A stretch of 64,000 nt of DNA from Burkholderiaceae bacterium (GCA_024235995.1 JACKLI010000001.1:1302001-1366000); one strand, 5' to 3'. Positions 8,782-17,874 are shown, numbered from the stretch's first letter. Program-made: numbers and translations. The notes: generated by a model not told the origin, from the letters alone.

Positions 8782-9338
8782 ACACCAGCCGCGCCCCACG
8801 CCCCGAACTCCTCTGGCTGCTGGCCGCCGGCGCGCTGCTGCTCGCGCTGCTCGCCTGGTCGTCCTGGTTCGTCGTCAGCCGGCACCAGCAGGCCGCCGCC
8901 CAACTGGCCGCCATCGACCCCCGCTACGCCCGCCTCACCGGCCTCATCCAGCACAAGGACGAATTCGCGCAGATGAGCCAGGCCGTGCAGGCCAACCTCC
9001 AGCAATTCGTCTACCCCGCCGGCCAGGACGCCGGCCAGGTCGGCAACAACGCCCTGCAGCGCGTGCGCGAACTCGCCACCGCCCGCGACCTGCGCATCAG
9101 CAGCAGCCAGGCCGCCGCTCCGCGCGACGAGCACGGCTTCGACCGCATCGGCCTCGTCCTGCGCATCGAAGGCCAGTGGCCCCAGTTGGTCGGCTTCCTG
9201 CGCGAACTGGTGCAGCAGCGCCCCGCCATCTACACCACCAACATGCAACTGGCCGTGCAATTTGGCGGCATGCCCGGCACCTCGCCCGTGGTGCTCGCCC
9301 AGCTCGACCTCTACGTGCTGCAGGAGCGCCGGCCATGA
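8778..9338 (+). CDS. gspM: Type II secretion protein GspM
   Basis: 186-aa bitopic protein: short cytoplasmic tail, one membrane helix (LLWLLAAGALLLALLAWSSW, residues about 8-28), then a periplasmic coiled segment and ferredoxin-like domain (FDRIGLVLRIEGQWPQLVGF). It belongs to the GspM type II (PilO-like) family and is expected to dimerise with GspL. Both ends overlap their neighbours by 4 nt (ATGA), typical of tightly coupled T2SS operons. Confidence 0.82.
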   Translation: MNTSRAPRPELLWLLAAGALLLALLAWSSWFVVSRHQQAAAQLAAIDPRYARLTGLIQHKDEFAQMSQAVQANLQQFVYPAGQDAGQVGNNALQRVRELATARDLRISSSQAAAPRDEHGFDRIGLVLRIEGQWPQLVGFLRELVQQRPAIYTTNMQLAVQFGGMPGTSPVVLAQLDLYVLQERRP

Positions 9339-10087
9339 CCCGCCTTGCCACCCCCCTGTACGTCGGCGCCGTCGCCCTCATGGGCCTCCTGCTCGCGGCC
9401 CTGTGGCTCGGCCCCGGCCCGCTGGCGCACTGGCGCCAGTGGCAGGCGCCAGCGCCCCAGGCCCCCAACCTCGACGACGCCCGCGCCAGCGCCCTGCGGC
9501 CCAACCCGGCCGCCGCCGCCGACTACCCCGACATCCTGGCCCGCCCGCTGTTCTACCCCGCCCGCCGTCCCCAGGCCCCCGCCAGCGCCGCCTCGGCCGC
9601 CGCCCCCGCCGCCCCGCCGCCCACCGCCATCGAGCAGGTCAGGCTGCAAGGCCTGGTGGCCGGCCCCCTGCTCACCGGCGTCATGCTGCAGGAAGACGGC
9701 AACGACCGCTTCGTGCGCACCGGCGAGCAAGTCGGCGACTGGACCCTGCGCGCCATCGAAGGGCGCGACGCCGTGTTCGAGCGCGCCGGCCAGCAGCGCC
9801 GCATCCAGTTGTCCGTCCTGCCCGACCCCGACGCCGCCCCCTCCGGCGCCAACGCCCCGGCCCGCCCATCCGCCACCACACCCCGCCAGCGCCCGGGCAC
9901 CCGGCCCGCCGCGGCTCCGACTCCGGCACCGGCCGCACGGTTCGCGCCACCGGCTCCGGCCGCCCGACCGGCGCCGGCCACGCCAGCGCCACCGGCTCCG
10001 GCCGCCGCCCCAGCCGACATCCCGCTCGGCAGCTTTGGCGGCTCCGCCCGGCGCGTTCCGCCCCGCTCCACGGGCGTCAAGCCCTGA
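9335..10087 (+). CDS. gspN: Type II secretion protein N/GspC-like
   Basis: 250-aa protein with one N-terminal membrane helix (VGAVALMGLLLAALWLGPG) and a periplasmic GspC homology-region-like domain (IEQVRLQGLVAGPLLTGVML ... GDWTLRAIEGRDAVFERAGQ). In Xanthomonas-type T2SS loci the gene at this position (XpsN) does the job of GspC, bridging the inner platform and the secretin. The last about 80 residues are an Ala/Pro-rich low-complexity tail. There is no separate gspC in the cluster, which fits this role. Function is inferred from position and the partial domain. Confidence 0.78.
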   Translation: MTRLATPLYVGAVALMGLLLAALWLGPGPLAHWRQWQAPAPQAPNLDDARASALRPNPAAAADYPDILARPLFYPARRPQAPASAASAAAPAAPPPTAIEQVRLQGLVAGPLLTGVMLQEDGNDRFVRTGEQVGDWTLRAIEGRDAVFERAGQQRRIQLSVLPDPDAAPSGANAPARPSATTPRQRPGTRPAAAPTPAPAARFAPPAPAARPAPATPAPPAPAAAPADIPLGSFGGSARRVPPRSTGVKP

Positions 10088-10114
10088 CCCGACGCAACCC
10101 ACACCCGCTGCCCC

Positions 10115-12622
10115 ATGCCCGCCATGCACCGCCCTTCCTCCTCCCTGTCCCTGCTGCTGCTCCTGGGTGTCCTGTCGGCCTGCACCCAGCCCGGCCCGCT
10201 GCCTGGCGACGCCCAGCCCGTCGCCACCTGGACCGAGCCCGCTCCCCTGCCTGCGCAGCCGGCCAGCGCCCCCGTTCCCGCCGCGCCCGCCACGGCCGCC
10301 TCCGCGGCCTCCGCCGCGTCGGCCAGCGAGCCCGTCATCATCCGCGGCAACGACCGGCTGCTCGCCCCCCCCGCGGTGCCCGTCAGCCGCCCCGCCAAGG
10401 GCGCCACCACCAGCCTCAAGTTCGAATCCGCCCCCGCCGCCGAGGTGGTGCGCGTCATGCTGGGCGAGCTGCTCAAGGTCGACTACGTCGTTCACCCGCC
10501 GCTCAACGGCACCATCACCCTCACCACGCGCGGCAGCGTCAGCGCCGACCGCGCCCTGCTGCTGCTCGAATCCGCGCTCCAGGTCAACGGCATCGTCATG
10601 GCCCGCGACCCCCGCGGCACCTACCACGTCGGCACCCCCGAAGCCCTCAAGGGCATCGTTGCCGCCCCCGTGCTGGCCGAGCCCGGCAAACCCCTGCCGC
10701 CCGGCTACGGCACCATCATCATCCCGCTCGAATACCTGGGCGCCGGCGAGATGGCCAAAATCCTGCAGCCCATGGTCGCCTCCGACGCCATCGTCCGCGT
10801 CGACAACCTGCGCAACGTGCTCATCATGCGCGGCACCCGCGCCGAGGCCGAAGGCTGGCTCGACCTCGTCAAGACCTTCGACGTCAACCTCCTGCGCGGC
10901 ATGTCCGTCGGCGTGTTCCCGCTCAAATACACCAGCGCCGCCGAGATCGACAACGCCCTGCGCATGCTCTCCGGCGGCACCGCCGCCGCTGCCGCCACGG
11001 GCGCCGCCACCGGCACCGCCCCGCGCGCCGGCACGGCCGCGCCCGCCCCGGCCCCGCAGGGCGCCCCCGGCGCCGCCCCCGCCCTGCAGGGCATGGGCGA
11101 ATCCAGCCCCCTGTTCGGTGCCCTGCGCGTCATCCCCATCGAGCGCATCAACGCCGTGCTGGTCATCACCCCGCGCGCCGCCTACCTCGACGAAGTGCGC
11201 TACTGGATCGAGCGCTTCGACCAGCCCAACGTCAACAGCACCGAACCCCAACTGTTCGTCTACAAGGTGCAAAACGGCTCCGCCGACCACCTGGCCGAGC
11301 TGCTCAACGGCATCTACGGCGCCACCACCCAGACCAGCACCGGCTTCAGCGGCCTCACCGGCGTCGCCCCCGGCCTCACCAGCGCCGGCGGCTACAGCAA
11401 CGTCAACAACAGCTTCGCCAGCCAGTTCGGCTCCAACCGCAACCAGTTCGGCACCGGCGGCACCGGCGGCTTCGGCACCGGCGGCACCGGCGGCTTCGGC
11501 TCCAGCGGGGGCTTCGGCACCGGCGGTTTTGGCGGCGGCGGCTTTGGCACCGGCGGCGGCTTCGGCGGCGGTGGTTTCGGCGGCGGCGGTTTCGCCGGCG
11601 CGGGCGGCATCGGCCAGCAGCAGGGCGGCGCGCGCGGCCCCAACGTCGTCACCACCACCCTGGCCGGCAACGTGCGCGTCATGGCCGACCGCATCAACAA
11701 CACCCTGCTCATCCACGCCAGCGCGGCCGAATACCAGCGCATCGCGGCCACCCTCAAGCGCCTGGACATCCAGCGCGCGCAGGTGCTCATCGAAGCCTCC
11801 ATCGTCGAAGTCACCCTGGGCGACAACCTGCAATACGGCCTGCAATGGGCCTTCAACGGCGGCCTGGGCCGCTTCGACGGCCTCGGCGTGCTGGGCAACC
11901 CCAACCCCATCTCCAGCTCCAGCGCCACCCCCACCCCCACCGCCCAGACCAGCGACGCCTTCACCTACAGCCTCAGCAACGGCAGCAAGGTTGCCGCCGT
12001 GCTCACCGCCCTGGCCAAGAAATCGCTGGTCAAGGTCATGTCCAGCCCCTCGCTCATGGTGCTCGACAACCACACCGCCGCCTTCCAGGTGGGCGACCAG
12101 GTGCCCATCAACACCGGCACCACCCAGTCCGGCGCCGTCACCCCCTACCTCACCACCAACATCCAGTACAAGGACACCGGCGTCATGCTCGGCGTCACGC
12201 CCTCCGTCAGCGCGGGCGATTTGGTCACCCTCGACATCAACCAGATGGTCACCAACATCGGCCCCGACTCCAGCTCCGTCGCCACCGCCGGCTACCCCAC
12301 CTTCATGCAGCGCCAGATCAACTCCAAGGTTGCCGTCCGCTCGGGCGAAACCCTGGTGCTCGGCGGCCTCATCAAGGACTCCAACTCCAACGGCAAGTCC
12401 GGCCTGCCCATCCTCTCGTCCATCCCCGTGCTGGGCGCGCTGTTTGGCCAGCACAAAAACAACACCGAGCGCACCGAGATGCTGGTCATCCTCACCCCGC
12501 GCGTGCTGCGCTCCGACGAAGACGCCCGCGCCGTCAGCCGCGAGCTGCGCGACCGCATGCAGGGCCTGCTGGGCAGCGGCGCCCTCGGTGCCGCGCTGCC
12601 CGCCGCCACCACCCAGCCCTGA
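10115..12622 (+). CDS. gspD: Type II secretion outer-membrane secretin GspD
   Basis: 835-aa secretin. The N-terminal signal ends in a lipobox (LGVLSAC), so it is probably a lipoprotein able to reach the outer membrane by itself; no pilotin is seen. N0-N3 domains cover about residues 100-550: SLKFESAPAAEVVRVMLGEL, then KH-like repeats such as VFPLKYTSAAEIDNALRMLS. The secretin barrel follows (VPINTGTTQSGAVTPYLTTN; VRSGETLVLGGLI). A glycine-phenylalanine-rich insert at about residues 445-500 sits in the N2/N3 region and is much longer than usual. The TGA stop is abutted directly by a MITE-like palindrome. Confidence 0.95.
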   Translation: MPAMHRPSSSLSLLLLLGVLSACTQPGPLPGDAQPVATWTEPAPLPAQPASAPVPAAPATAASAASAASASEPVIIRGNDRLLAPPAVPVSRPAKGATTSLKFESAPAAEVVRVMLGELLKVDYVVHPPLNGTITLTTRGSVSADRALLLLESALQVNGIVMARDPRGTYHVGTPEALKGIVAAPVLAEPGKPLPPGYGTIIIPLEYLGAGEMAKILQPMVASDAIVRVDNLRNVLIMRGTRAEAEGWLDLVKTFDVNLLRGMSVGVFPLKYTSAAEIDNALRMLSGGTAAAAATGAATGTAPRAGTAAPAPAPQGAPGAAPALQGMGESSPLFGALRVIPIERINAVLVITPRAAYLDEVRYWIERFDQPNVNSTEPQLFVYKVQNGSADHLAELLNGIYGATTQTSTGFSGLTGVAPGLTSAGGYSNVNNSFASQFGSNRNQFGTGGTGGFGTGGTGGFGSSGGFGTGGFGGGGFGTGGGFGGGGFGGGGFAGAGGIGQQQGGARGPNVVTTTLAGNVRVMADRINNTLLIHASAAEYQRIAATLKRLDIQRAQVLIEASIVEVTLGDNLQYGLQWAFNGGLGRFDGLGVLGNPNPISSSSATPTPTAQTSDAFTYSLSNGSKVAAVLTALAKKSLVKVMSSPSLMVLDNHTAAFQVGDQVPINTGTTQSGAVTPYLTTNIQYKDTGVMLGVTPSVSAGDLVTLDINQMVTNIGPDSSSVATAGYPTFMQRQINSKVAVRSGETLVLGGLIKDSNSNGKSGLPILSSIPVLGALFGQHKNNTERTEMLVILTPRVLRSDEDARAVSRELRDRMQGLLGSGALGAALPAATTQP

Positions 12623-12781
12623 GAAGGTGTGAACGAACCCGCCATGCCCGCTCATCCCGCCCAAACGCGCCCGCTCGGCGTTGCAAATGCTCGCCGTAGC
12701 CCGAGCTACGTCTGCGCTTTGCGCCTTGATCGGCCGCGTTTGGGCGGTCTGCTCGGACACGCCGGATTCATTCACACCTTC
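12623..12781. repeat. MITE-like palindromic element, copy 1
   Basis: 159-bp element with perfect terminal inverted repeats GAAGGTGTGAA/TTCACACCTTC, flanked on both sides by TGA. The left TGA is the stop codon of gspD. The whole element is an imperfect palindrome with strong internal arms (CGCCCAAACGCG / CGCGTTTGGGCG), so RNA read through it would form one long hairpin. A second copy of the same length with about ten differences lies at 17875-18033. It encodes no protein of its own. Confidence 0.85.
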
Positions 12782-13000
12782 TGAGTCACCCCCCGCCCCC
12801 GCGCGCCGCCCGCCCGGGGCGCCGGCGCCCGCCTGCACATCCGGCGGCACAAATTTTACGTTTGCTAACCTCGCGGCCCCGGCCCGCGGGAACGCGCGCC
12901 GCCCCGGGCGCTCTTCTCCAATGCCGCCGCCCACGCGCCGGCGTCGCCGGTTTGCGACAATCCGCTTCTTTTCAACCCACCCACAACCCCTCACCACGCC
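12782..13000. other. Intergenic region upstream of the small lipoprotein gene
   Basis: About 220 bp of very GC-rich DNA with short inverted repeats such as GCCGGCGCCCG and CGCGGCCCCGGCCCGCGGG. A short AT-rich patch (AAATTTTACGTTTGC, near 12850) and TTTGCGACAATCC (near 12951) may hold promoter elements for the gene starting at 13001, but no convincing -35/-10 pair was found. No coding signal seen. Confidence 0.4.
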
Positions 13001-13435
13001 ATGCCCCTGACCCTTCCCCCCGCTTCCAGCCTGCGCCGCCATGCCCTGGGCGGCATCCTGGCTGCCGGTGCGCTGCTGCTCTCGGCCTGCGCCAGCCTGG
13101 GCCCCCAGACGACCGAGCAAATCGTCACCCAGCGCGTCGAGGCTCGCTGGGACGCCCTGATCGCCGGTGACTTCAAGACCGCCTGGACCTACGCCCAACC
13201 CAGTTTTCGCGCCATTGTCAAGCAGCGCGACTACGCCAGGCGCTTTGGCAGCGGTGGGCAGTGGGAAGGCGTGCAGGTGCATGCCGTCAACTGCGCCGCC
13301 GAGCGCTGCACCGTCCGCCTGCGCGTCACCAGCAAGCTGCTGGTGCAGCCCTTCGTCGGCCAGCAAATCAACGCCGTCGTCGACGAAGAATGGATTCGCG
13401 AAGACGGCCAGTGGTGGTTTTTTCAGGCCCTTTGA
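13001..13435 (+). CDS. Small putative lipoprotein of unknown function
   Basis: 144-aa protein with an n-region of basic residues, a hydrophobic stretch and lipobox LLSAC (mature start at about Cys 29), so it should be lipid-anchored in the periplasm. The mature part (EARWDALIAGDFKTAWTYAQ ... YARRFGSGGQWEGVQVHAVN) resembles the small cystatin/NTF2-like alpha-beta folds of many conserved Burkholderiales lipoproteins. Two further Cys (NCAAERC) could form a disulfide. No family could be named with certainty. It stands alone between the T2SS operon and an IS element. Confidence 0.75.
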   Translation: MPLTLPPASSLRRHALGGILAAGALLLSACASLGPQTTEQIVTQRVEARWDALIAGDFKTAWTYAQPSFRAIVKQRDYARRFGSGGQWEGVQVHAVNCAAERCTVRLRVTSKLLVQPFVGQQINAVVDEEWIREDGQWWFFQAL

Positions 13436-13478
13436 GCGCGCCAGTTCCGCGCGCCGGCACGCAGGGCAAAAGATGTCA

Positions 13479-14758
13479 GGGCACCTCTAAAAACCGCCGT
13501 TTTCAGCAGCGTGCCGACTGAGGCAGACCGAGCATTTCAGTTCTGCCCATTTTTTAAGCAAATATGGCATGTTCCAGGGCGTTTTCCGCCCCATTTCTCA
13601 CGCATTGATCCCCTGCAGGCGCACCTCGCTCTTTGATGGCCCGCCCTTGTAGAACGCATCCACCCCATCTTCGAGGAACCTGGCCAGGCGCTTGAGGTTG
13701 TAGCAGGCCGCCATCATGGTCATGGCCACCGCAGCGCGCACCTGGCCGATGGTGCGAATGAGCTTGCCGCCCATGTGGCGCATTTGGGCAAAGGGGTGCT
13801 CCACTCGGGCACGGATCCTGGCAATGCGCGTGTTGCGCTTCTTCTGGCATGCGCTCAGGGGCTTGCTCTTCTGGGCCTTGCGCTGGATATGCTCCCGCCA
13901 GCCCAGCACCTGGAGCATTTCGCTGCGCCGTGCGCTCGGGTAGCCCTTGTCGGCATAGACATCCCGGCTGGTGTTGTGCTCGTCGAGCACCTCATCGAAG
14001 TGCCTGCTGTCGTGCTCGCTGGCCGTGCCGGTGGCGATCTTGCGGATGAACTTGTGCTTGACGTCTACATTGATGCTCAGCTTGTAGCCGTGGTAACTCT
14101 TGCCGTGTTTCTTGGTATGGGTGGCGTCCAGGTCTTTTTGCCGGCGCTTGGCATCGCTCCAGTCCTCGGGGGTCTTGCCCTGGGCCAACTGCTCTTTCTC
14201 ATCCTTGGTGAAGTGCTGGATGGGCGCGGGCACCAGGGTGGCGTCGATGATCTGCCCGCAGCGTGCAATGAACCCGTGGCCCAGCAACTGGCCATCGACC
14301 GCCTGGAACAAGGCCGTCACACCATCGGCGCCCAGGCGCTGCTGGTAATGCCAGACGGTATTGCGGTCGGGGATGGTGGCGCTGTCCTCCAGCAAGCAAA
14401 AGCGCTGGTAGCTCATGCGGTCGAGTAGTTGGTATTCCACCTGCTCGTCGCTCAGTTGGTTCAGGTACTTCAAGACCAGGATGCGCACCATGACGGATGT
14501 GGGGTACGGCGGGCGTCCGCCCTTGCGTCCGTCTCCCCGGGGCAGCAGGTCATCGATGACCTGCGTGAGGTGGTCAAAGTCAATGTGCCGGGCAATGAGC
14601 TGCAGCGGATCGCCCAGCGCTTCGATCTTGCGCTTGCGCGCGGCATCGGCAAACAGGTCGAACTTGACGGCGCTGCGGTCGGGAGGTGTGCTCATCGGAG
14701 GATTGTCTAACTGTTTGGGCGGTAGGTCAGGGTAGGACGGGGGTTTTTAGAGGTGCCC
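13479..14758 (-). mobile_element. IS5-family insertion sequence, complete
   Basis: 1280-bp element. The imperfect terminal inverted repeats read GGGCACCTCTAAAAACC at the left end (13479) and its complement GGTTTTTAGAGGTGCCC, with one mismatch just inside, at the right end (14758). It is flanked by a 4-bp direct repeat GTCA (13475-13478 and 14759-14762), consistent with target duplication. It contains one intact transposase gene on the minus strand. The intact frame and matching ends suggest a recent, possibly active insertion. It lies about 70 bp upstream of the predicted promoter of the exported 573-aa protein. Confidence 0.88.
13598..14695 (-). CDS. IS5-family DDE transposase
   Basis: 365-aa transposase. 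An N-terminal DUF772-type region (DHLTQVIDDLLPRGDGRKGG ... PYPTSVMVRILVLKYLNQLS) precedes a DDE nuclease domain. Probable catalytic residues are the Asp in GQIIDATLVPAPIQ, the Asp in DVYADKGYPS, and the Glu in ARVEHPFAQMRHMGG. The final segment AMTMMAACYNLKRLARFL is the classic IS5 C-terminus. The frame is intact, with no programmed frameshift. It is read opposite to the flanking genes. Confidence 0.93.
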   Translation of the reverse strand: MSTPPDRSAVKFDLFADAARKRKIEALGDPLQLIARHIDFDHLTQVIDDLLPRGDGRKGGRPPYPTSVMVRILVLKYLNQLSDEQVEYQLLDRMSYQRFCLLEDSATIPDRNTVWHYQQRLGADGVTALFQAVDGQLLGHGFIARCGQIIDATLVPAPIQHFTKDEKEQLAQGKTPEDWSDAKRRQKDLDATHTKKHGKSYHGYKLSINVDVKHKFIRKIATGTASEHDSRHFDEVLDEHNTSRDVYADKGYPSARRSEMLQVLGWREHIQRKAQKSKPLSACQKKRNTRIARIRARVEHPFAQMRHMGGKLIRTIGQVRAAVAMTMMAACYNLKRLARFLEDGVDAFYKGGPSKSEVRLQGINA

Positions 14759-14825
14759 GTCAGTTCCCGGTTGTTTTCAAAAAACAACAAATCTCCGTGC
14801 TTGCATCTTCCCTGATGGGGCGCGG

Positions 14826-14855
14826 TTGAAATTCTCATTGGCACCGTGTTAGCAT
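14826..14855 (+). promoter_or_regulatory. Predicted sigma-70 promoter for the exported 573-aa protein
   Basis: TTGAAA (14826-14831) and TAGCAT (14850-14855) are separated by 18 nt, in an AT-rich stretch that contrasts with the GC-rich surroundings. A ribosome binding site GGAG (14907-14910) lies 7 nt before the ATG at 14918. The spacing is plausible; not experimentally supported. Confidence 0.45.
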
Positions 14856-14917
14856 TACCTTGCATTTCCAAGATTCGCTTGGGTCTTGCAACTATCTTCT
14901 TTTAATGGAGTCATGCT

Positions 14918-16639
14918 ATGAAAAAGAGCATTCTGTCGCTGAGTGCAGCAGTCGCCCTGGGCGGATTGGGCTATGTCGGCGCCGCCAGCGCCGCCGTGGT
15001 ACTTCAGGTTCCTGGTATCACCGCCCCCACCGCGGTCAACGTTTTCAGCAACCCGGGCGGTGTCGGTCATGCCCTGATCACCCCGTACTACACGGCGCAA
15101 GGCGTGATGAGCACGGCCTTCAACATCGCCAACACCGATCTGAAAAACGGCAAGGCGGTCAAGGTCCGTTTCCGTGGCGCGTCCAACTCCGACGACGTGA
15201 TGGACTTCACCGTGTTCCTGTCGCCTGGCGACGTGTGGACGGCGGCCGTCAGCCGTGACGTCGCCACCGGCCTGGCGCAAATCTCCACCGAAGACAAGTC
15301 CTGCACCTACCCCACGCAGACCAGCGGCCTGTGGCCGGCTGACTTCAACACCGACCGCCTGTCGATCCAGCTGTCCGACGCTCAGCGGGCCGCGCTGACC
15401 CGCGAAGGCTATGTCGAAGTGCTGAACATGGCCGACATCCCGCCGACCATCGCCGGCACCAAGGACGGCTACGGCAACCCGCTGGTCAACCCGCTGTTTG
15501 CCGCCACCAAGCACGTGGCTGGCGTGGCGCCCTGCACGGCAGGCCCGATTGGCGCGCTGATGAACTCCAGCCTTGTCACCACCCCCGACGGTGCGCTGGC
15601 TTACGGCCTGGACAGCCCCACCGGCGGTCTGATGGGCTCCTGGGGTGTGTTCAACACCGAGCAACTGGCTGTCTATGGCGGCGCGCAGTCCGCTCTGCTG
15701 GCCACCGCCGAGCCGACTCTGGGCAACAACGGCACGGCCAGCACCGCGCCGGCGCTGATCAACTTTGCTCCGCAAACCAACGTGCCGGCGGACGGTCTGT
15801 TCCCCGGTGGCATGGAGCAAGTGGCTGGCTACACCAGTGACGTGATCCTGCTGGCGGGTTCCGTCGGGTTCCCGCCGCTCATCAACCCGGGCAACCTGGG
15901 TCCGCGTCCGGTGCTGATGGACTTCCCGGATCTGTCCACTCCCATGGTTACGGGTGATGATCCTTTCGACCAGGCTTCGAGGATCGGCATTGCGTTCGAG
16001 AAAGAGCGCCTGCTGAACGACTACGTGGCCGCCGCCGCCGACGCCAGCACCGTGAGCTGGATGACCGACTGGGTCGTGACCCAGCCCGTCCGCCGCTACC
16101 ATGCTGCCGTGGCGTATGACGTGATCAACCCGGGCCTCAACATCCTCAACCTGCTGGTGGACGGTGCCTTCCTGATCAACGCCGATGAGTTCACGGGTGG
16201 TGTCAAGGGCGATCCGTTCAAGCCTTATACCCAGCAACTGCGTCTGCAGCACACCGCCTACGGCCCCATGGCCTGCATGGACGCTGCCCTCAGCACCCTG
16301 GATCGCGAAGAGCGCACCCGCAACAACCAGGAATTCTCGCCTGGCACCATCAGGCAGTATTGCGGCGAGTCCTTCACGCTGCAGTTCGGCAACAGCTCGG
16401 TGCTGCAGGCAGGGATTACCGCCCACAGCGTGGCCGACCTGGTGGCTGGACCGGCCGGCTGGGCCCAACTGGTTCTGGGCACGCCCAACCCCAACGCGGG
16501 CCAACCGGGCCGCTTCCCGACGGCCATTCCGGCCATCGGCTTTGCCGCCACCTCCATCAAGGCGGGCAACGGCAACTACGGTCTGACCCTTCCGCATCGC
16601 TGGACGGGCCCGGCTCGTTTCTACGCTATGCCTTCTTGA
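14918..16639 (+). CDS. Exported protein of unknown function, candidate T2SS substrate
   Basis: 573-aa protein with a clear Sec signal peptide (MKKSILSLSAAVALGGLGYV, cleavage after ASA near residue 25). The mature protein has no membrane anchor, few charged residues and only four Cys (KSCTYP, APCTAGP, MACMDA, QYCGES), which could pair. The N-terminal part (GVGHALITPYYTAQGVMSTA...FNIANTD) looks like a beta-sandwich of the type in large secreted betaproteobacterial surface proteins. No enzyme motif was recognised. It has a good ribosome binding site, its own promoter and a strong terminator, suggesting high monocistronic expression. Location beside a full T2SS and a periplasmic foldase makes secretion likely, but this is inference. 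Confidence 0.85.
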   Translation: MKKSILSLSAAVALGGLGYVGAASAAVVLQVPGITAPTAVNVFSNPGGVGHALITPYYTAQGVMSTAFNIANTDLKNGKAVKVRFRGASNSDDVMDFTVFLSPGDVWTAAVSRDVATGLAQISTEDKSCTYPTQTSGLWPADFNTDRLSIQLSDAQRAALTREGYVEVLNMADIPPTIAGTKDGYGNPLVNPLFAATKHVAGVAPCTAGPIGALMNSSLVTTPDGALAYGLDSPTGGLMGSWGVFNTEQLAVYGGAQSALLATAEPTLGNNGTASTAPALINFAPQTNVPADGLFPGGMEQVAGYTSDVILLAGSVGFPPLINPGNLGPRPVLMDFPDLSTPMVTGDDPFDQASRIGIAFEKERLLNDYVAAAADASTVSWMTDWVVTQPVRRYHAAVAYDVINPGLNILNLLVDGAFLINADEFTGGVKGDPFKPYTQQLRLQHTAYGPMACMDAALSTLDREERTRNNQEFSPGTIRQYCGESFTLQFGNSSVLQAGITAHSVADLVAGPAGWAQLVLGTPNPNAGQPGRFPTAIPAIGFAATSIKAGNGNYGLTLPHRWTGPARFYAMPS

Positions 16640-16711
16640 GTTGAATCCAGGCAGCGGCTGTGCCGCACGGATGTCCGGGCCCTTGGGCCCGGGCACCCAG
16701 GGTACGGCAAC

Positions 16712-16743
16712 AAAAGCGGGGGGGCAACCCCCGCTTTTTTTTG
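16712..16743 (+). terminator. Rho-independent terminator
   Basis: A 10-bp stem AAAGCGGGGG / CCCCCGCTTT with a short loop is followed by a run of T (through about 16743). It lies 73 nt after the stop of the exported 573-aa protein. Confidence 0.88.
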
Positions 16744-16881
16744 CGTCGCGCGCACCGGTGGCGCCCCCGGCGCTGCGGAACTCTGGCGCCCCGCGGCGCT
16801 CTACCGCTGGCGCTGCGCTATGATGGCGCCCTTGTGCCGCGGTGCTGCTGCGGCCTTTTTTCTTGATTTTTTCTCCTGTCT

Positions 16882-17874
16882 ATGCACCACGCCAACCGCA
16901 ATCCGCAACCCTTTCTTCAAGCCCGGCCGGGCCACGCCTGGGCCGCGCCCCTGCTGGCGCTGAGCCTGTGGCTGCCGGTGGGCGCGGCCTTGGCACAGCC
17001 GGCCGCCGCACCCGCCGCCGATGCCGTGGTGGCCAGCGGCCCGGCCGGGGGCGTCACCGCCGCCCAACTGGAGGCCGCTGTCAACGAGTTGGTGCCCGAG
17101 CGCGAGCGCGAAACCTTCTGGGCCACCCCGGCCTCGGTCCATCGCTTTGCACGCAGCCTGTACGTGCAGCACGCCCTGGCGGCCCAGGCGCGCCAGGCCA
17201 GGCTGGACCAGACCCCCGAAGGCGCCGCCCTGATGGCCCTCAGGCAAGAGCAGGCGCTGATGGAGTTGAGCCTGCGGCGCGCCGTGAGCGGCGTGCTGCC
17301 CGATGACGAGGCGCTCAAGCGCTACGCCCGCTCCGAATACCAGGCCAAGCCCGACCGCTACACCCAGCCCGAGGAGGTGCGCGCGCGCCACATTCTGCTG
17401 GCGGTGGCCAAGGACGGCAGCGACGACGACGCCGTCAAGGCCCGCGCCCAGGCGCTGCGCGCCCAGGTGCTGAAAGGCGCCGACTTTGCCAAGCTGGCGG
17501 CCGAGAACTCCACCGACAAGACCAACGCCGAGCGCGGTGGCGAGCTGGGGTTTTTTGCCCGCGGCAAGATGGTCAAGTCGTTTGAGGATGCCGCTTTCGG
17601 CCTGGCCAAGCCGGGCGACGTGAGCGAGCCGGTGCGCACGCCGTTTGGCTATCACATCATCCAGCTCGAAGAGCGCAAGGCCGCCAGGCTGAAGCCTTTT
17701 GACGAGGTCTACCCCCTCATTCGCGAGGAGGTGCGCAACACCGTGACGGCGCGCGAGCGCGGCCGCGTGTGGGAGGCCGAAGACCGGAACGCCCAGGTGC
17801 AGGAGCCGGCGCTGCAGGCCGTGATGGGGCATCACGTCAAGCTGATCCCCTTGTCTGGCGGCGCCAAGCACTGA
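16882..17874 (+). CDS. Periplasmic parvulin-type peptidyl-prolyl isomerase
   Basis: 330-aa secreted foldase. The N-terminal signal peptide (AAPLLALSLWLPVGAALAQ, cleavage near residue 39) leads to a SurA-N-like helical domain. A rotamase domain of PpiC type follows (about residues 170-270) with its hallmark strands ARHILLAVAK, GGELGFFARGKMVKSFEDAA and PVRTPFGYHIIQLEE. It likely assists folding of exported proteins, possibly the neighbouring secreted protein or outer-membrane proteins. The TGA stop is again followed at once by the MITE-like element. The hydrophobic signal could instead be an uncleaved anchor. Confidence 0.88.
   Translation: MHHANRNPQPFLQARPGHAWAAPLLALSLWLPVGAALAQPAAAPAADAVVASGPAGGVTAAQLEAAVNELVPERERETFWATPASVHRFARSLYVQHALAAQARQARLDQTPEGAALMALRQEQALMELSLRRAVSGVLPDDEALKRYARSEYQAKPDRYTQPEEVRARHILLAVAKDGSDDDAVKARAQALRAQVLKGADFAKLAAENSTDKTNAERGGELGFFARGKMVKSFEDAAFGLAKPGDVSEPVRTPFGYHIIQLEERKAARLKPFDEVYPLIREEVRNTVTARERGRVWEAEDRNAQVQEPALQAVMGHHVKLIPLSGGAKH

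Noticed and set aside
11450..11620. CRISPR-like array in gspD
   Set aside because: The repeats are in-frame Gly-codon low complexity without regular spacers.
9262..12699. 1145-codon plus-strand frame overlapping gspN and gspD
   Set aside because: Arg/Pro-rich out-of-frame reading of the secretin genes.
9311..13366. 1351-codon minus-strand frame across gspN/gspD and the MITE
   Set aside because: Gly/Ala/Val-rich shadow frame; it runs through an intergenic repeat and has no domain.
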